NCBI RefSeq assembly: GCF_046557915.1
Contig: NZ_JBHEBG010000003.1
Span: 496,001-560,000, forward strand
Origin: JBHEBG01 sp046557915
GTDB taxonomy: Bacteria > Bacteroidota > Bacteroidia > Flavobacteriales > Flavobacteriaceae
Reading direction: 5' to 3'
Length of the DNA stretch: 64,000 nucleotides
In this document: in pieces, positions 32,401 to 40,298 of the stretch
Position numbering within the stretch: position 1 is the first letter of the stretch
Layout of the letters: each line of letters begins with the position of its first letter
Made by a program: the position numbers and the translations under genes
Notes under the pieces: generated by a model
Told to the model about the DNA's origin: nothing
The model's input: the letters and a program-made list of their open reading frames with translations, nothing else
Databases searched by the model: none

Positions 32401-34632
32401 CTATTCCTCTTCCGCAGATTTTTCTTCCCCGTTTTCCTCCATTTCCGCTTCCTTGTAGAGGTTGTTTTCCATAATGTTAAGCTTCTTCAGTTTGGATTTC
32501 CAGGTTTCCAAAGCTTCTTTATGTTCATTTATATTCTTTATCACATCCTGTACCACGGGACTATCCTCGGAAGCGTTGGAAAAAAATTGCAGGTTGTTTT
32601 CCAACTGCCTAATTTCATTTTTACTTTCGTCTATTTTGCGTCTTATATAAGTACGCTCGTTAGAAATTGCCCGTTCATTATCGGCCTTGGCCAACTGCTG
32701 TATTTTATTGCCGTATTTAAGGAGTTCGGATTCTTGGCGGCTTACATCCAATTTTTTGAATATGGCATCCAAAATTTTGTTGAACCGGGCATTGATGTTC
32801 TTTTTATTAAAAGGTACTCGGCCATAGGACTTCCATTCTTCAATAAACGCCTTAATAGCGGTTAAATCCTTAGAACGGTTTCCAGATAGTTGAAAGGCCT
32901 TTAACTTATCCAGACAAGCATTTTTCTTTTCAAAATTTTCCCATTCTTCCTTATGCGCCTCATTTTTTAGGGCATGTAACCGGTCAAAATAGTGGTTACA
33001 GGCGCTTTTAAAATCGTTCCAGATCTTATCCGAATATTTTCTTGGAACATGGCCAATTTTTTTCCACTCGTTTTGTACGCGCTTCATTTCCGCAGTGGTC
33101 TCTTCCCAATCTTCGCTATCTTTTAGGGTAAGGGCAATCTGTAGCAACGCCCTTTTTTTATCCAAATTTTCTTGTTGGTCTTTTTTAAGACCCTTGTAAT
33201 AAGCATTTTTGTTGCGATTAAATGTTCTTACGGCCTCTTTAAAGGCGGCCCAAGTCTTCTCATTGGATTTTTGAGGTACTTTGCCAGATTTAAAAAAGGA
33301 CTCGCGCAAGGCTTCTATTTCCCTTATCTGCTGCTGTATCCCCTTGTGGTTATTGGCTACTTTCGCAGCTATTTCTTCAATATCGGCAATGATTTTATTT
33401 TTAACGACCAAGTTTTGTTCAAATACGGCATCCAGGTCCTTATAGTAATCCTGTCTGCGCTGATGCATTGCCTTGGTAGCACTACTGAAACGTTCCCAAA
33501 TTTCTTCTCGGTGCTCCTTGCCTACAGGACCAATATCTTCTTTCCAAATTTTATGTAGAGTTTGCAGCTCCCTAAAAGCTTTCCCCAGGTCTTCTTCCTT
33601 GGTCAATGCTTCTGCCCGCTCAACTATTTTGAGTTTTTCCTCTAGATTGTGCTTAAAGTCTAAATCTCTTAGCTCCCTGTTTAAGTGGAGAAAGTCATAA
33701 AAAATTTCAATATGATGGTGATAGGTACGCCAAACGTCATTGTAATTGTTCCTAGGAATTGGCCCGGCATTACGCCATTGCTCCTGGATATCCTTGAAAT
33801 TTTTATAGGTGGTGTTAATATCTTCTTCAACATTTACAAGACCTTTTAGGTGTTCTATGATCTCTTGACGTTTGGCCAAGTTGGTCTTTAAATTCTGTTC
33901 TAACGTTTTATAATGCTGATTCCGCTTTTCCCTGTAGTCCGAGTAGACTTCATTGAACTGTCTTTTGGTAACGGAATTGTATTTAAAGTCGATTTCATTA
34001 CCACCATTATTTACAAACTCTTCCTTTTTATGCTCCAAGAACTCCTGAAACTTTAAGTCAAATTCGTATTTAATGCCATCCACATGCTTTTTTATCGCCT
34101 GGATCTTTTCATTCCTCACCAATTTTTGCAACTCTCCCACCAAGTTTTCCATAGACATGGCGTGGTAGTCCAATAGGGGTATGTGGTGTCTTCTGTGGTT
34201 GTGCTCGTCTTCTGCGTCCTCGGCATTGGACTCCTCAATTTCCTCAATAACGTCTTCCTTTTCCTCTTTGGAGGATTCAGACTTACTGGCGTCCTTAGAA
34301 TTAACGGTATTATTTTCCTGGTGTGTGTTTTCTGTAGTGGTCTCCTCAACATTTTCAGCGGTTTCCTTGTCCACCTCCGGATTTTCGTCTATTGGTTCGG
34401 TATTGGCTACCTCTTTGTCCGAAGCTGTTTGCGCTGGTTCTTGTTGCTGCTCGCCATCGGTTTCCTTTTTTAAATTTTCCAATACGTCCTCCTGCACCAC
34501 GGAACTTTCATCAACGGTGTCTTTGGGTTTAATTTCAGTGCTTTTCTCTGAATCTGATAATGTTTCAGTAGTTTCTGAATTTTCTTCTCCCCCTACATTT
34601 TCCTGTAGTTTCTGATCTTTCTCTTCCAACAT
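32401..34632 (-). CDS. DUF349 repeat protein with acidic N-terminal region
   Basis: The 743-residue protein has an acidic, low-complexity N-terminus of about 145 residues rich in Glu, Ser, Thr and Asn. A histidine-rich patch (EHNHRRHH) comes next, then a long helical part made of tandem DUF349 units. Repeated hallmarks are the strings WRNAGPIPRNNYNDVW, WKEDIGPVGKEHREEIWERF, FFKSGKVPQKSNEKTW and WKKIGHVPRKYSDKIWNDF, spaced roughly 70 residues. No catalytic residues are visible. In other bacteria a DUF349 protein affects peptidoglycan or stress traits, but its role is not settled. A TACCTTTG box lies 65 bases before the ATG. Confidence 0.9.
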   Translation of the reverse strand: MLEEKDQKLQENVGGEENSETTETLSDSEKSTEIKPKDTVDESSVVQEDVLENLKKETDGEQQQEPAQTASDKEVANTEPIDENPEVDKETAENVEETTTENTHQENNTVNSKDASKSESSKEEKEDVIEEIEESNAEDAEDEHNHRRHHIPLLDYHAMSMENLVGELQKLVRNEKIQAIKKHVDGIKYEFDLKFQEFLEHKKEEFVNNGGNEIDFKYNSVTKRQFNEVYSDYREKRNQHYKTLEQNLKTNLAKRQEIIEHLKGLVNVEEDINTTYKNFKDIQEQWRNAGPIPRNNYNDVWRTYHHHIEIFYDFLHLNRELRDLDFKHNLEEKLKIVERAEALTKEEDLGKAFRELQTLHKIWKEDIGPVGKEHREEIWERFSSATKAMHQRRQDYYKDLDAVFEQNLVVKNKIIADIEEIAAKVANNHKGIQQQIREIEALRESFFKSGKVPQKSNEKTWAAFKEAVRTFNRNKNAYYKGLKKDQQENLDKKRALLQIALTLKDSEDWEETTAEMKRVQNEWKKIGHVPRKYSDKIWNDFKSACNHYFDRLHALKNEAHKEEWENFEKKNACLDKLKAFQLSGNRSKDLTAIKAFIEEWKSYGRVPFNKKNINARFNKILDAIFKKLDVSRQESELLKYGNKIQQLAKADNERAISNERTYIRRKIDESKNEIRQLENNLQFFSNASEDSPVVQDVIKNINEHKEALETWKSKLKKLNIMENNLYKEAEMEENGEEKSAEEE

Positions 34633-34697
34633 TTATAGCATGTTTACCGATTGCCAATCGCATATTCATTGTAATATACTAACAACCGTCATAACTG

Positions 34698-34705
34698 CAA
34701 AGGTA
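34698..34705 (-). promoter_or_regulatory. -7 box of the DUF349 gene
   Basis: The minus strand reads TACCTTTG, matching TAnnTTTG, 65 bases ahead of ATG 34632 and 81 bases past the aroE stop. No -33 TTG at the standard distance was found. Confidence 0.45.
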
Positions 34706-34785
34706 ATTAATCTTCTTTTTAGGAATCTTTAACGATCACCAAGGTGTATATACTAAATGACGCGGTTTTTAGGTGTGGACAGCTG

Positions 34786-35538
34786 CTAAACACCCCAAAT
34801 TTCCCAAGCTTTCTCTGCCTGTAGTTCTAACATGCGCAGCCCATTGCTAATAACAGCTCCCTTTGCCTTACCCTCTTTTAAGAATGCAGTCTGGTCTGGG
34901 TTGTAAATAAGATCGAATAGTAGATGGTCCGACCCCAAAAATTGGTAGTGAACAGGTGGTTTCCTGCTTATACCGGGGTGGGTTCCCAAAGGGGTGCAGT
35001 TTACTAAAATAGTATGGTCTTCCATAACTTCCCTGGTAAGTTCGCCGTAGGTAATACGGTTTTGGCCCTGTGTTCTGGAAACGAATTTATAATCTACTTT
35101 CAAAGTCCCAAATACATAAGCAACGGCCTTTGAGGCTCCTCCAGTTCCCAAAATCAGTGCTTTGCGGTGGTGTTTTTTTAACAAGGGTTCAATAGATTTT
35201 TCAAACCCATAAGCATCCGTATTATAACCTACCAGGCCCTTTTTTGTGAATTTTATGGTGTTTACGGCCCCTATTTGCTCGGCTTTGTAGTGCAATTCTG
35301 TTAAATAAGGAATTACGGCTTCTTTATAAGGTATTGTTACATTAAGACCTTCCAGATCTTTTGTGTTTTCTATCAAGCCCATAAATTGAGCAATGCTGGG
35401 CAAATCAAAATTTTCGTAACTGTGGTTATTTAGACCAAGATCCGAGAATTTTTTTGTAAAATAACCCTTGGAAAAGGAATAGGAAATATCCTTGCCTAAA
35501 AGACCAAATCTATGCTGCCCGTTTTCTGTTTTTCCCAT
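34786..35538 (-). CDS. aroE: Shikimate dehydrogenase
   Basis: AroE reduces 3-dehydroshikimate to shikimate with NADPH on the way to aromatic amino acids. The 250-residue protein has the substrate motif SYSFSKGYF, the catalytic Lys in NVTIPYKEAV, NTIKFTKKGLVGYNTDAYGF with the Asn/Asp pair, and the NADP loop LGTGGASKAV. LVNCTPLGTHPG and an end helix with GLRMLELQAEKAW complete it. Length is slightly below the usual 270. The ATG lies inside the 3' end of the upstream DUF368 gene (29-base overlap), so it is translated from the same transcript. Confidence 0.95.
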   Translation of the reverse strand: MGKTENGQHRFGLLGKDISYSFSKGYFTKKFSDLGLNNHSYENFDLPSIAQFMGLIENTKDLEGLNVTIPYKEAVIPYLTELHYKAEQIGAVNTIKFTKKGLVGYNTDAYGFEKSIEPLLKKHHRKALILGTGGASKAVAYVFGTLKVDYKFVSRTQGQNRITYGELTREVMEDHTILVNCTPLGTHPGISRKPPVHYQFLGSDHLLFDLIYNPDQTAFLKEGKAKGAVISNGLRMLELQAEKAWEIWGV

Positions 35539-36529
35539 ACCAATCCAGTCCTAATAAAACGCATATGCCCATGATTATAAAAAAAATGGCCCACCAAGAT
35601 TCCGGATTTCCAAAATCAGGGAAGTAACGTTCGTAATTTACAATAATCTCATTGTTGTTGGAATCCAATAGTACATTGCCTTCCAAATCTTTTTTGAAAA
35701 TAGTTCTTTTCCATGGCCATACTACACCTAAAGAGCCGGTAATAAAGCCAATGATTACCGCTGTAGTCATATTCTTGTAGTGTTTAAGCACGTAGCTGAG
35801 AATATGTGAAAGGGAGACAAGGCCCACTGCAGAACCGGTGGTAAATACTGCCAAGATAGTTAAAGTATCCATACGCGCTTCGTTTTGGGTAAAACTGAAA
35901 TCGCCAGCAAATACTTCGGATAAGGTATCGTATAACGCGTTTACAGAATCTACCAAAAGCAAAACGTAATTACCCAATAAAATAAGAATGAAAGACCCTG
36001 AAAGACCAGGTAATGTCATTCCCGAGACACTTATCATTCCGCAGAAAAAAATGAAAATTAAATTATCATTTTCCGTGGCCGGACTCAAAAAGCTGATAGC
36101 GATACCCACAATAAGTCCAATAAAGCCTATAGGTATTGTCTTTTTGTTCCAATGCCCAAAATCCTTGGAAATGTAATATATAGATCCTAAGATCATCCCA
36201 AAAAAGGATGACCAAACCAGGAGTTCATTTCTTTCCAAAAAGAAATCGAGCAATTTGGAAATACTGAAATAACTAACCAGCATACCAAATATGAGCAGTG
36301 TTAAAAACTGACCGTTGGCATAGCGATAAAAACTTTTGAACCTACCATTTACAAGCAGTTTAAAGGCCTTTAGGTTTATTTTTTGTAGCGAGTATATAAA
36401 TTCTTCATAAAACCCCGCCACAAATGCAACAATACCCCCGGAAACTCCTGGGACCTTGTTTGCAGCTCCCATTAATAAACCTTTGATCACCAAAAAAAGT
36501 TTATCCAAAAATGTTCTTGGTTTGTGCAT
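35510..36529 (-). CDS. DUF368 membrane protein, PopT-like polyprenyl-phosphate transporter (second of two)
   Basis: DUF368 proteins (PopT) were recently linked to moving undecaprenyl phosphate back across the membrane for reuse in wall and O-antigen building. The 339-residue protein has the family start KGLLMGAANKVPGVSGGIVAFVAGFYEEF, an internal repeat of the same pattern at VSGMTLPGLSGSFILILLG, and about nine helices. It differs from its neighbour by a longer C-terminus with an Asn-rich loop (LDSNNNEIIVNYERYFPDF). It starts 13 bases after the stop of the paralogue and its 3' end overlaps aroE by 29 bases, so all three share a transcript. Confidence 0.9.
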   Translation of the reverse strand: MHKPRTFLDKLFLVIKGLLMGAANKVPGVSGGIVAFVAGFYEEFIYSLQKINLKAFKLLVNGRFKSFYRYANGQFLTLLIFGMLVSYFSISKLLDFFLERNELLVWSSFFGMILGSIYYISKDFGHWNKKTIPIGFIGLIVGIAISFLSPATENDNLIFIFFCGMISVSGMTLPGLSGSFILILLGNYVLLLVDSVNALYDTLSEVFAGDFSFTQNEARMDTLTILAVFTTGSAVGLVSLSHILSYVLKHYKNMTTAVIIGFITGSLGVVWPWKRTIFKKDLEGNVLLDSNNNEIIVNYERYFPDFGNPESWWAIFFIIMGICVLLGLDWYGKNRKRAA

Positions 36530-36541
36530 ATACTGTCGGCG

Positions 36542-37459
36542 TTATTTTTTATCAGCCAATTTTTCCAGTATAAAAATAAGTGAAAAACCAATAATAGAGA
36601 GCCCTAGGGCATACAATACTTGCGGATCCCCATCAAAGGCAAAGGGTGATATGCTCTCTTCCTTTATGGGTATTGTTTTGTCACCAAATACCCTTGTTTC
36701 CAACACCTTTTTCCATGGCCATATTTTATTCAAGGAGCCCAAAATAAATCCTGTGAGCATCGCCAAGGTTAGGTTTTTATAATGATTGAACATCCATTTT
36801 AATAGCTTGGCAAAACTTAATAGCCCAAAAATTGCACCGATGGCTACTGTAGCCACCACCTGTAAGTCTCTTTGGTGCACAGCATCCAATATGGTCTTGT
36901 AAGAACCTAGCAATACTAAAATAAATGCCCCGGAAATACCCGGCAATATCATTGCGCATACCGCTAAAGCCCCCGAAAGGAATAGAAAAGGTAAGCTTGC
37001 CGTATTTTCCGTGGGAGGTAATATGGTAATATAATAGGCAATAAGTGCGCCAAGGGTAAAAGCGACTAATGAAGCCAAATTCCATTTTTCAATGGCGTTT
37101 CCCACGAGCAGAATGCTTGCCAAAACCAGCCCAAAAAAGAAAGACCACAACAAAATAGGCTCATTTTCGAGTAGCCAACTAACCAATGTGGCTAGAGAAA
37201 ATAGGCTGATGAAAATACCTAGAAATAGTGCAAGTAAAAAATTTCCGTTCAGCTGAGACCAAAAAACCTTAAACCCGTCTCTCCGTAAGGTTTTAAGAAG
37301 GGAAAGATTAATGTTGTTGATAGAGGTGATGAGTTCTTCATAGATACCGGAAATAAATGCAATGGTTCCTCCGGAAACACCAGGAACCACATCCGCGGCC
37401 CCCATAGCCATTCCTTTAAGAGTAATTAAAAAATATTGTAAGAAGCTTCGGTTTTCCAT
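36542..37459 (-). CDS. DUF368 membrane protein, PopT-like polyprenyl-phosphate transporter (first of two)
   Basis: The 305-residue protein carries the same family signatures as its downstream neighbour: KGMAMGAADVVPGVSGGTIAFISGIYEEL near the start and CAMILPGISGAFILVLLGSY in the second half, an inverted-repeat architecture expected for a transporter. The GAAD/VPGVSGG motif is the more canonical of the two. The pair is a tandem duplication with clear divergence. The putative role, transport of the polyprenyl-phosphate lipid carrier, is family knowledge and was not shown for this protein. The TPR gene lies 163 bases upstream on the same strand. Confidence 0.92.
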   Translation of the reverse strand: MENRSFLQYFLITLKGMAMGAADVVPGVSGGTIAFISGIYEELITSINNINLSLLKTLRRDGFKVFWSQLNGNFLLALFLGIFISLFSLATLVSWLLENEPILLWSFFFGLVLASILLVGNAIEKWNLASLVAFTLGALIAYYITILPPTENTASLPFLFLSGALAVCAMILPGISGAFILVLLGSYKTILDAVHQRDLQVVATVAIGAIFGLLSFAKLLKWMFNHYKNLTLAMLTGFILGSLNKIWPWKKVLETRVFGDKTIPIKEESISPFAFDGDPQVLYALGLSIIGFSLIFILEKLADKK

Positions 37460-37621
37460 ATAAAAATAAAATGTAAAAGTAGTTTTTTTATTAGTAAAAA
37501 AGCTGGAAAGCGTATTTCACTATAAGTTTGCTTTTTGAGGATGATTTTGAATGAGTTAAGTCGTAAATAAAAGATGCATAATCAGCAGGTATTGCCGCCC
37601 CGTTTAAACCAGGTTTTTAAC

Positions 37622-39016
37622 CTAGGATGCATTCTTTACGACGGTAACAATATTCTTTACCCATTCCGTTTCATAAAATTGGGGGAAACTTTGCTCAAAC
37701 TCGGAAAGTTTTTCAAAATCCAAAGAGAGCGCATTGATTAGGCTTTCTTCGCCTTTAATTTTATTGTTCATCATTAGGTAAGCCCCGGCCATTTTATATT
37801 GGATCTCTGCCTTTTCCGGATAGAATTCCAACCCTTGCTTCAAAATTTGCAGGGCAGAATCCATGTCCTTATTTTTTACTACTACATCTGCCCACTCTAG
37901 CCAGGTATCCAACTCATAATTTCCAAGGTCCACAGCCTGTTTATAGGCAAAATCTGCTTCGTCGTAGTTATGAAGTGCTGTATGTATTTTACCGCACTTT
38001 TTCCAATACAAAGGGTTCTCCCCATCAATGTTTATGGCCTTATTAATGTAATACTGCGCCTTTTTGTAGTTTTCCCTTTTTATATAGAAATCTGTAATGG
38101 CGAGCCAGCCTTTATCCAAGAGCGGGTCTTCATGCACCGTATGGTAAAAATAGTATTTGGCAAGGTCATGGTTCTTCAGCTTTTCATGGCACCTGCCAAT
38201 TCGTAAGTAAGCATGTGAAGTTGGGTCTTCCATGCTAATCGTAGTTTCATAGTTTTCTATGGCCTCGTTATACTTGCCCAATCTTTCCAAGACTTTTCCT
38301 TTTTCGAAATAGGCTCCTATGAACGAATCATCGGCAATAATTGCAAAATCGAAAGCGGCAAGGGCTTCGGAGTACATTTCTTTAGTAGTGTATTGCTTGC
38401 CCAATTGGTGCCACGCTACTTCGCAATAGGGATTTCTTTCGAGAAAATCGTTTAGATAATGGATTGCCCCATCAAAATCCTCCAAAAATTCAAAACAATA
38501 AATAACGTTGTATAAGGATGCGTAATCCTGTTCATCAAAAGAAACACATTTCATGAAACTCTCTTTTGCCATTTCAAAGTTGTCCATGAACAGGTATTCC
38601 ATACCCAGAAGCGAGTAAATATCGGGGCTTTGAGAGAGGTCTAAAGCTTGTGTTAGTAGCGTAACGGCTGCTGTATGATTATCTTTTTTAGAATAGATAT
38701 TGGCGCGTTGTATAAAGATTTCTTCGTTGGTGGTGTCCAAAATCTGCAATTGGTCCAACAGTTTTTCCGCGGAATCCAACTTATCCTCAAAAACAAGAAC
38801 CTCCACATCCAAAAGCTTTAAGGCAATGGAATCTGGATGCTGTTGCAGACCAATTTTAATCGCTTTTTTCGCCAAGGATACCTTTCCATTGTTGAGGTAA
38901 TAGTGAATAATGTCCTCAAAATCCTCTGCATCGAAAAAATAGACATCGTCCGTTTTTAGCATGGATTCAAACTTTTCTATCGGCTGGTTTGGTCTTTCAC
39001 TTGGATTTAACGCCAT
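37622..39016 (-). CDS. Tetratricopeptide-repeat protein
   Basis: The 464-residue soluble protein has no signal peptide and consists of about eleven TPR units from residue 40 to 440. Typical strings are EVAWHQLGKQYTTKEMYSEALAAFDFAI, GAYFEKGKVLERLGKYNEAIENYE and SHAYLRIGRCHEKLKNHDLAKYYF. The C-terminus holds no other recognisable domain. TPR arrays bind partner proteins; no partner can be named here. The leader contains a 14-bp inverted repeat (39039-39076). Confidence 0.9.
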   Translation of the reverse strand: MALNPSERPNQPIEKFESMLKTDDVYFFDAEDFEDIIHYYLNNGKVSLAKKAIKIGLQQHPDSIALKLLDVEVLVFEDKLDSAEKLLDQLQILDTTNEEIFIQRANIYSKKDNHTAAVTLLTQALDLSQSPDIYSLLGMEYLFMDNFEMAKESFMKCVSFDEQDYASLYNVIYCFEFLEDFDGAIHYLNDFLERNPYCEVAWHQLGKQYTTKEMYSEALAAFDFAIIADDSFIGAYFEKGKVLERLGKYNEAIENYETTISMEDPTSHAYLRIGRCHEKLKNHDLAKYYFYHTVHEDPLLDKGWLAITDFYIKRENYKKAQYYINKAINIDGENPLYWKKCGKIHTALHNYDEADFAYKQAVDLGNYELDTWLEWADVVVKNKDMDSALQILKQGLEFYPEKAEIQYKMAGAYLMMNNKIKGEESLINALSLDFEKLSEFEQSFPQFYETEWVKNIVTVVKNAS

Positions 39017-39038
39017 AGGAACGCTTTGGTTAAACTAT

Positions 39039-39076
39039 GGAACTAAAAATAGTGTTTTATGCTATTTTTTGGTTCC
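39039..39076. repeat. Inverted repeat in the leader of the TPR gene
   Basis: GGAACTAAAAATAG (39039-39052) pairs with CTATTTTTTGGTTCC (39062-39076) with one bulge and one wobble pair, around a nine-base loop. It lies between the aminotransferase stop (39113) and the TPR start (39016). No T run follows on the minus strand, so a terminator role is doubtful; it may be an operator or an mRNA leader hairpin. Confidence 0.5.
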
Positions 39077-39112
39077 GACTTGGGCTATATTATTAACAAA
39101 TTAGTTAACAAA

Positions 39113-40294
39113 TTATTGCGCGTAACTGTCTAAAACCTGAAGTATTATGCGGCATCCTTCTTCAATTTCCCCTTTAGAAATGGGCAATGGGGGAGTAACC
39201 CTAATGGCCTTTGGCTCAAACAATAACCAAAATAAAATCAGCCCCCTGTTTGCACAATTGAGAATAAGATAGTCTGCAACAGACGAATTTTCCATTATCA
39301 GTGCAAGCATTAATCCTTTTCCCCTTACTTCCTTAATGTAACGGTGTTTTAACAGTTTCCTGAACAACTTTTCCTTTTCCAAGGTGTCTGGCATGAGGGT
39401 ACTTTGGGTAATTTCCTTAAGTGTTGCCAAGGCGGCCGATGCAATTAGCGCATTACCTCCAAAAGTGGTTATGTGGCCCAATTTGGGTTGTTCTTGTAGT
39501 TTATCCATCATCTTTTTGGATGCTGTAAACGCTCCGATAGGCAAGCCGGAAGCCATGCCCTTGCCCATGACCAGTATATCCGGAACACATTGGTAATATT
39601 CAAATGCGAACAGTTTTCCCGTACGCCCAAAACCGGGCTGTATCTCATCGAGAATGAGTAGAGCTCCCACCTCATTGCAGCGTTTTTTAACAAGCTCTAG
39701 ATAACCGTTTGCGGGCAAGATAAATCCTGCGCCACCCTGTATGGTCTCTAAAACAACCGCAGCGGTTTTTTTGGTAATCCTTTCAAGTTCTTCGGTTATA
39801 TTGAAAGTAATAAAGTCTACATCTGGCATCAATGGCCGAAATGCGCGTTTACGATCCTCAAAACCCATTATACTTAGGCTGCCCATGGTACTGCCATGAT
39901 ATGCCTTATGGGCCGCAATTATTTGAGATCTTCCCGTAGCCCGCTTTGCCAGTTTTATAGCTCCTTCCATGGCCTCGGTTCCTGAATTTACCAGATAAGT
40001 GGTCTCCAAGGGGGCGGGGAGGAGGTTGGATAAGTGTTTGGCATAGTCCACGGCCGGTTTTTGAATGTATTCGCCATAAACCATTACATGCATGTATTTT
40101 GCTGCCTGTTCTTGTACTGCTGCCACCACTTTTGGATGGCAATGGCCTAAACTGCAGGCCGATACTCCCGCAACGAAGTCTAAATGGGCATTTCCCTTTG
40201 TGTCATAGATATAACTTCCTGTGGCGTGGCTTACTTCCATGGCCAAAGGGTGGGGGGTTGTCTGTGCTTGGTATTTAAAAAAGTCTTCTTTCAT
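39113..40294 (-). CDS. Class III aminotransferase, acetylornithine/ornithine type
   Basis: This PLP enzyme transfers an amino group from an omega-amino substrate. The 393-residue protein has the fold type I class III motifs: NSGTEAMEGAIKLAKRATGR, AAHKAYHGSTMGSLS, LILDEIQPGFGRTGKLFAFEYY and the PLP lysine region ILVMGKGMASGLPIGAF. The N-terminus starts with TTPHPLAMEVSHATGSYIYD. The exact substrate (acetylornithine, ornithine, aspartate-type or other) is not clear, and no arginine-pathway gene adjoins it. The gene begins 4 bases past the OstA-like gene stop, so it shares that transcript although no metabolic link is obvious. Confidence 0.88.
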   Translation of the reverse strand: MKEDFFKYQAQTTPHPLAMEVSHATGSYIYDTKGNAHLDFVAGVSACSLGHCHPKVVAAVQEQAAKYMHVMVYGEYIQKPAVDYAKHLSNLLPAPLETTYLVNSGTEAMEGAIKLAKRATGRSQIIAAHKAYHGSTMGSLSIMGFEDRKRAFRPLMPDVDFITFNITEELERITKKTAAVVLETIQGGAGFILPANGYLELVKKRCNEVGALLILDEIQPGFGRTGKLFAFEYYQCVPDILVMGKGMASGLPIGAFTASKKMMDKLQEQPKLGHITTFGGNALIASAALATLKEITQSTLMPDTLEKEKLFRKLLKHRYIKEVRGKGLMLALIMENSSVADYLILNCANRGLILFWLLFEPKAIRVTPPLPISKGEIEEGCRIILQVLDSYAQ

Positions 40295-40298
40295 CCGA

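Noticed and set aside
34181..34615. 144-codon Ser/Cys-rich frame on the plus strand
   Set aside because: It is the mirror of the acidic low-complexity head of the DUF349 protein; GAA/GAC-rich codons read as Ser/Phe/Leu in antisense.
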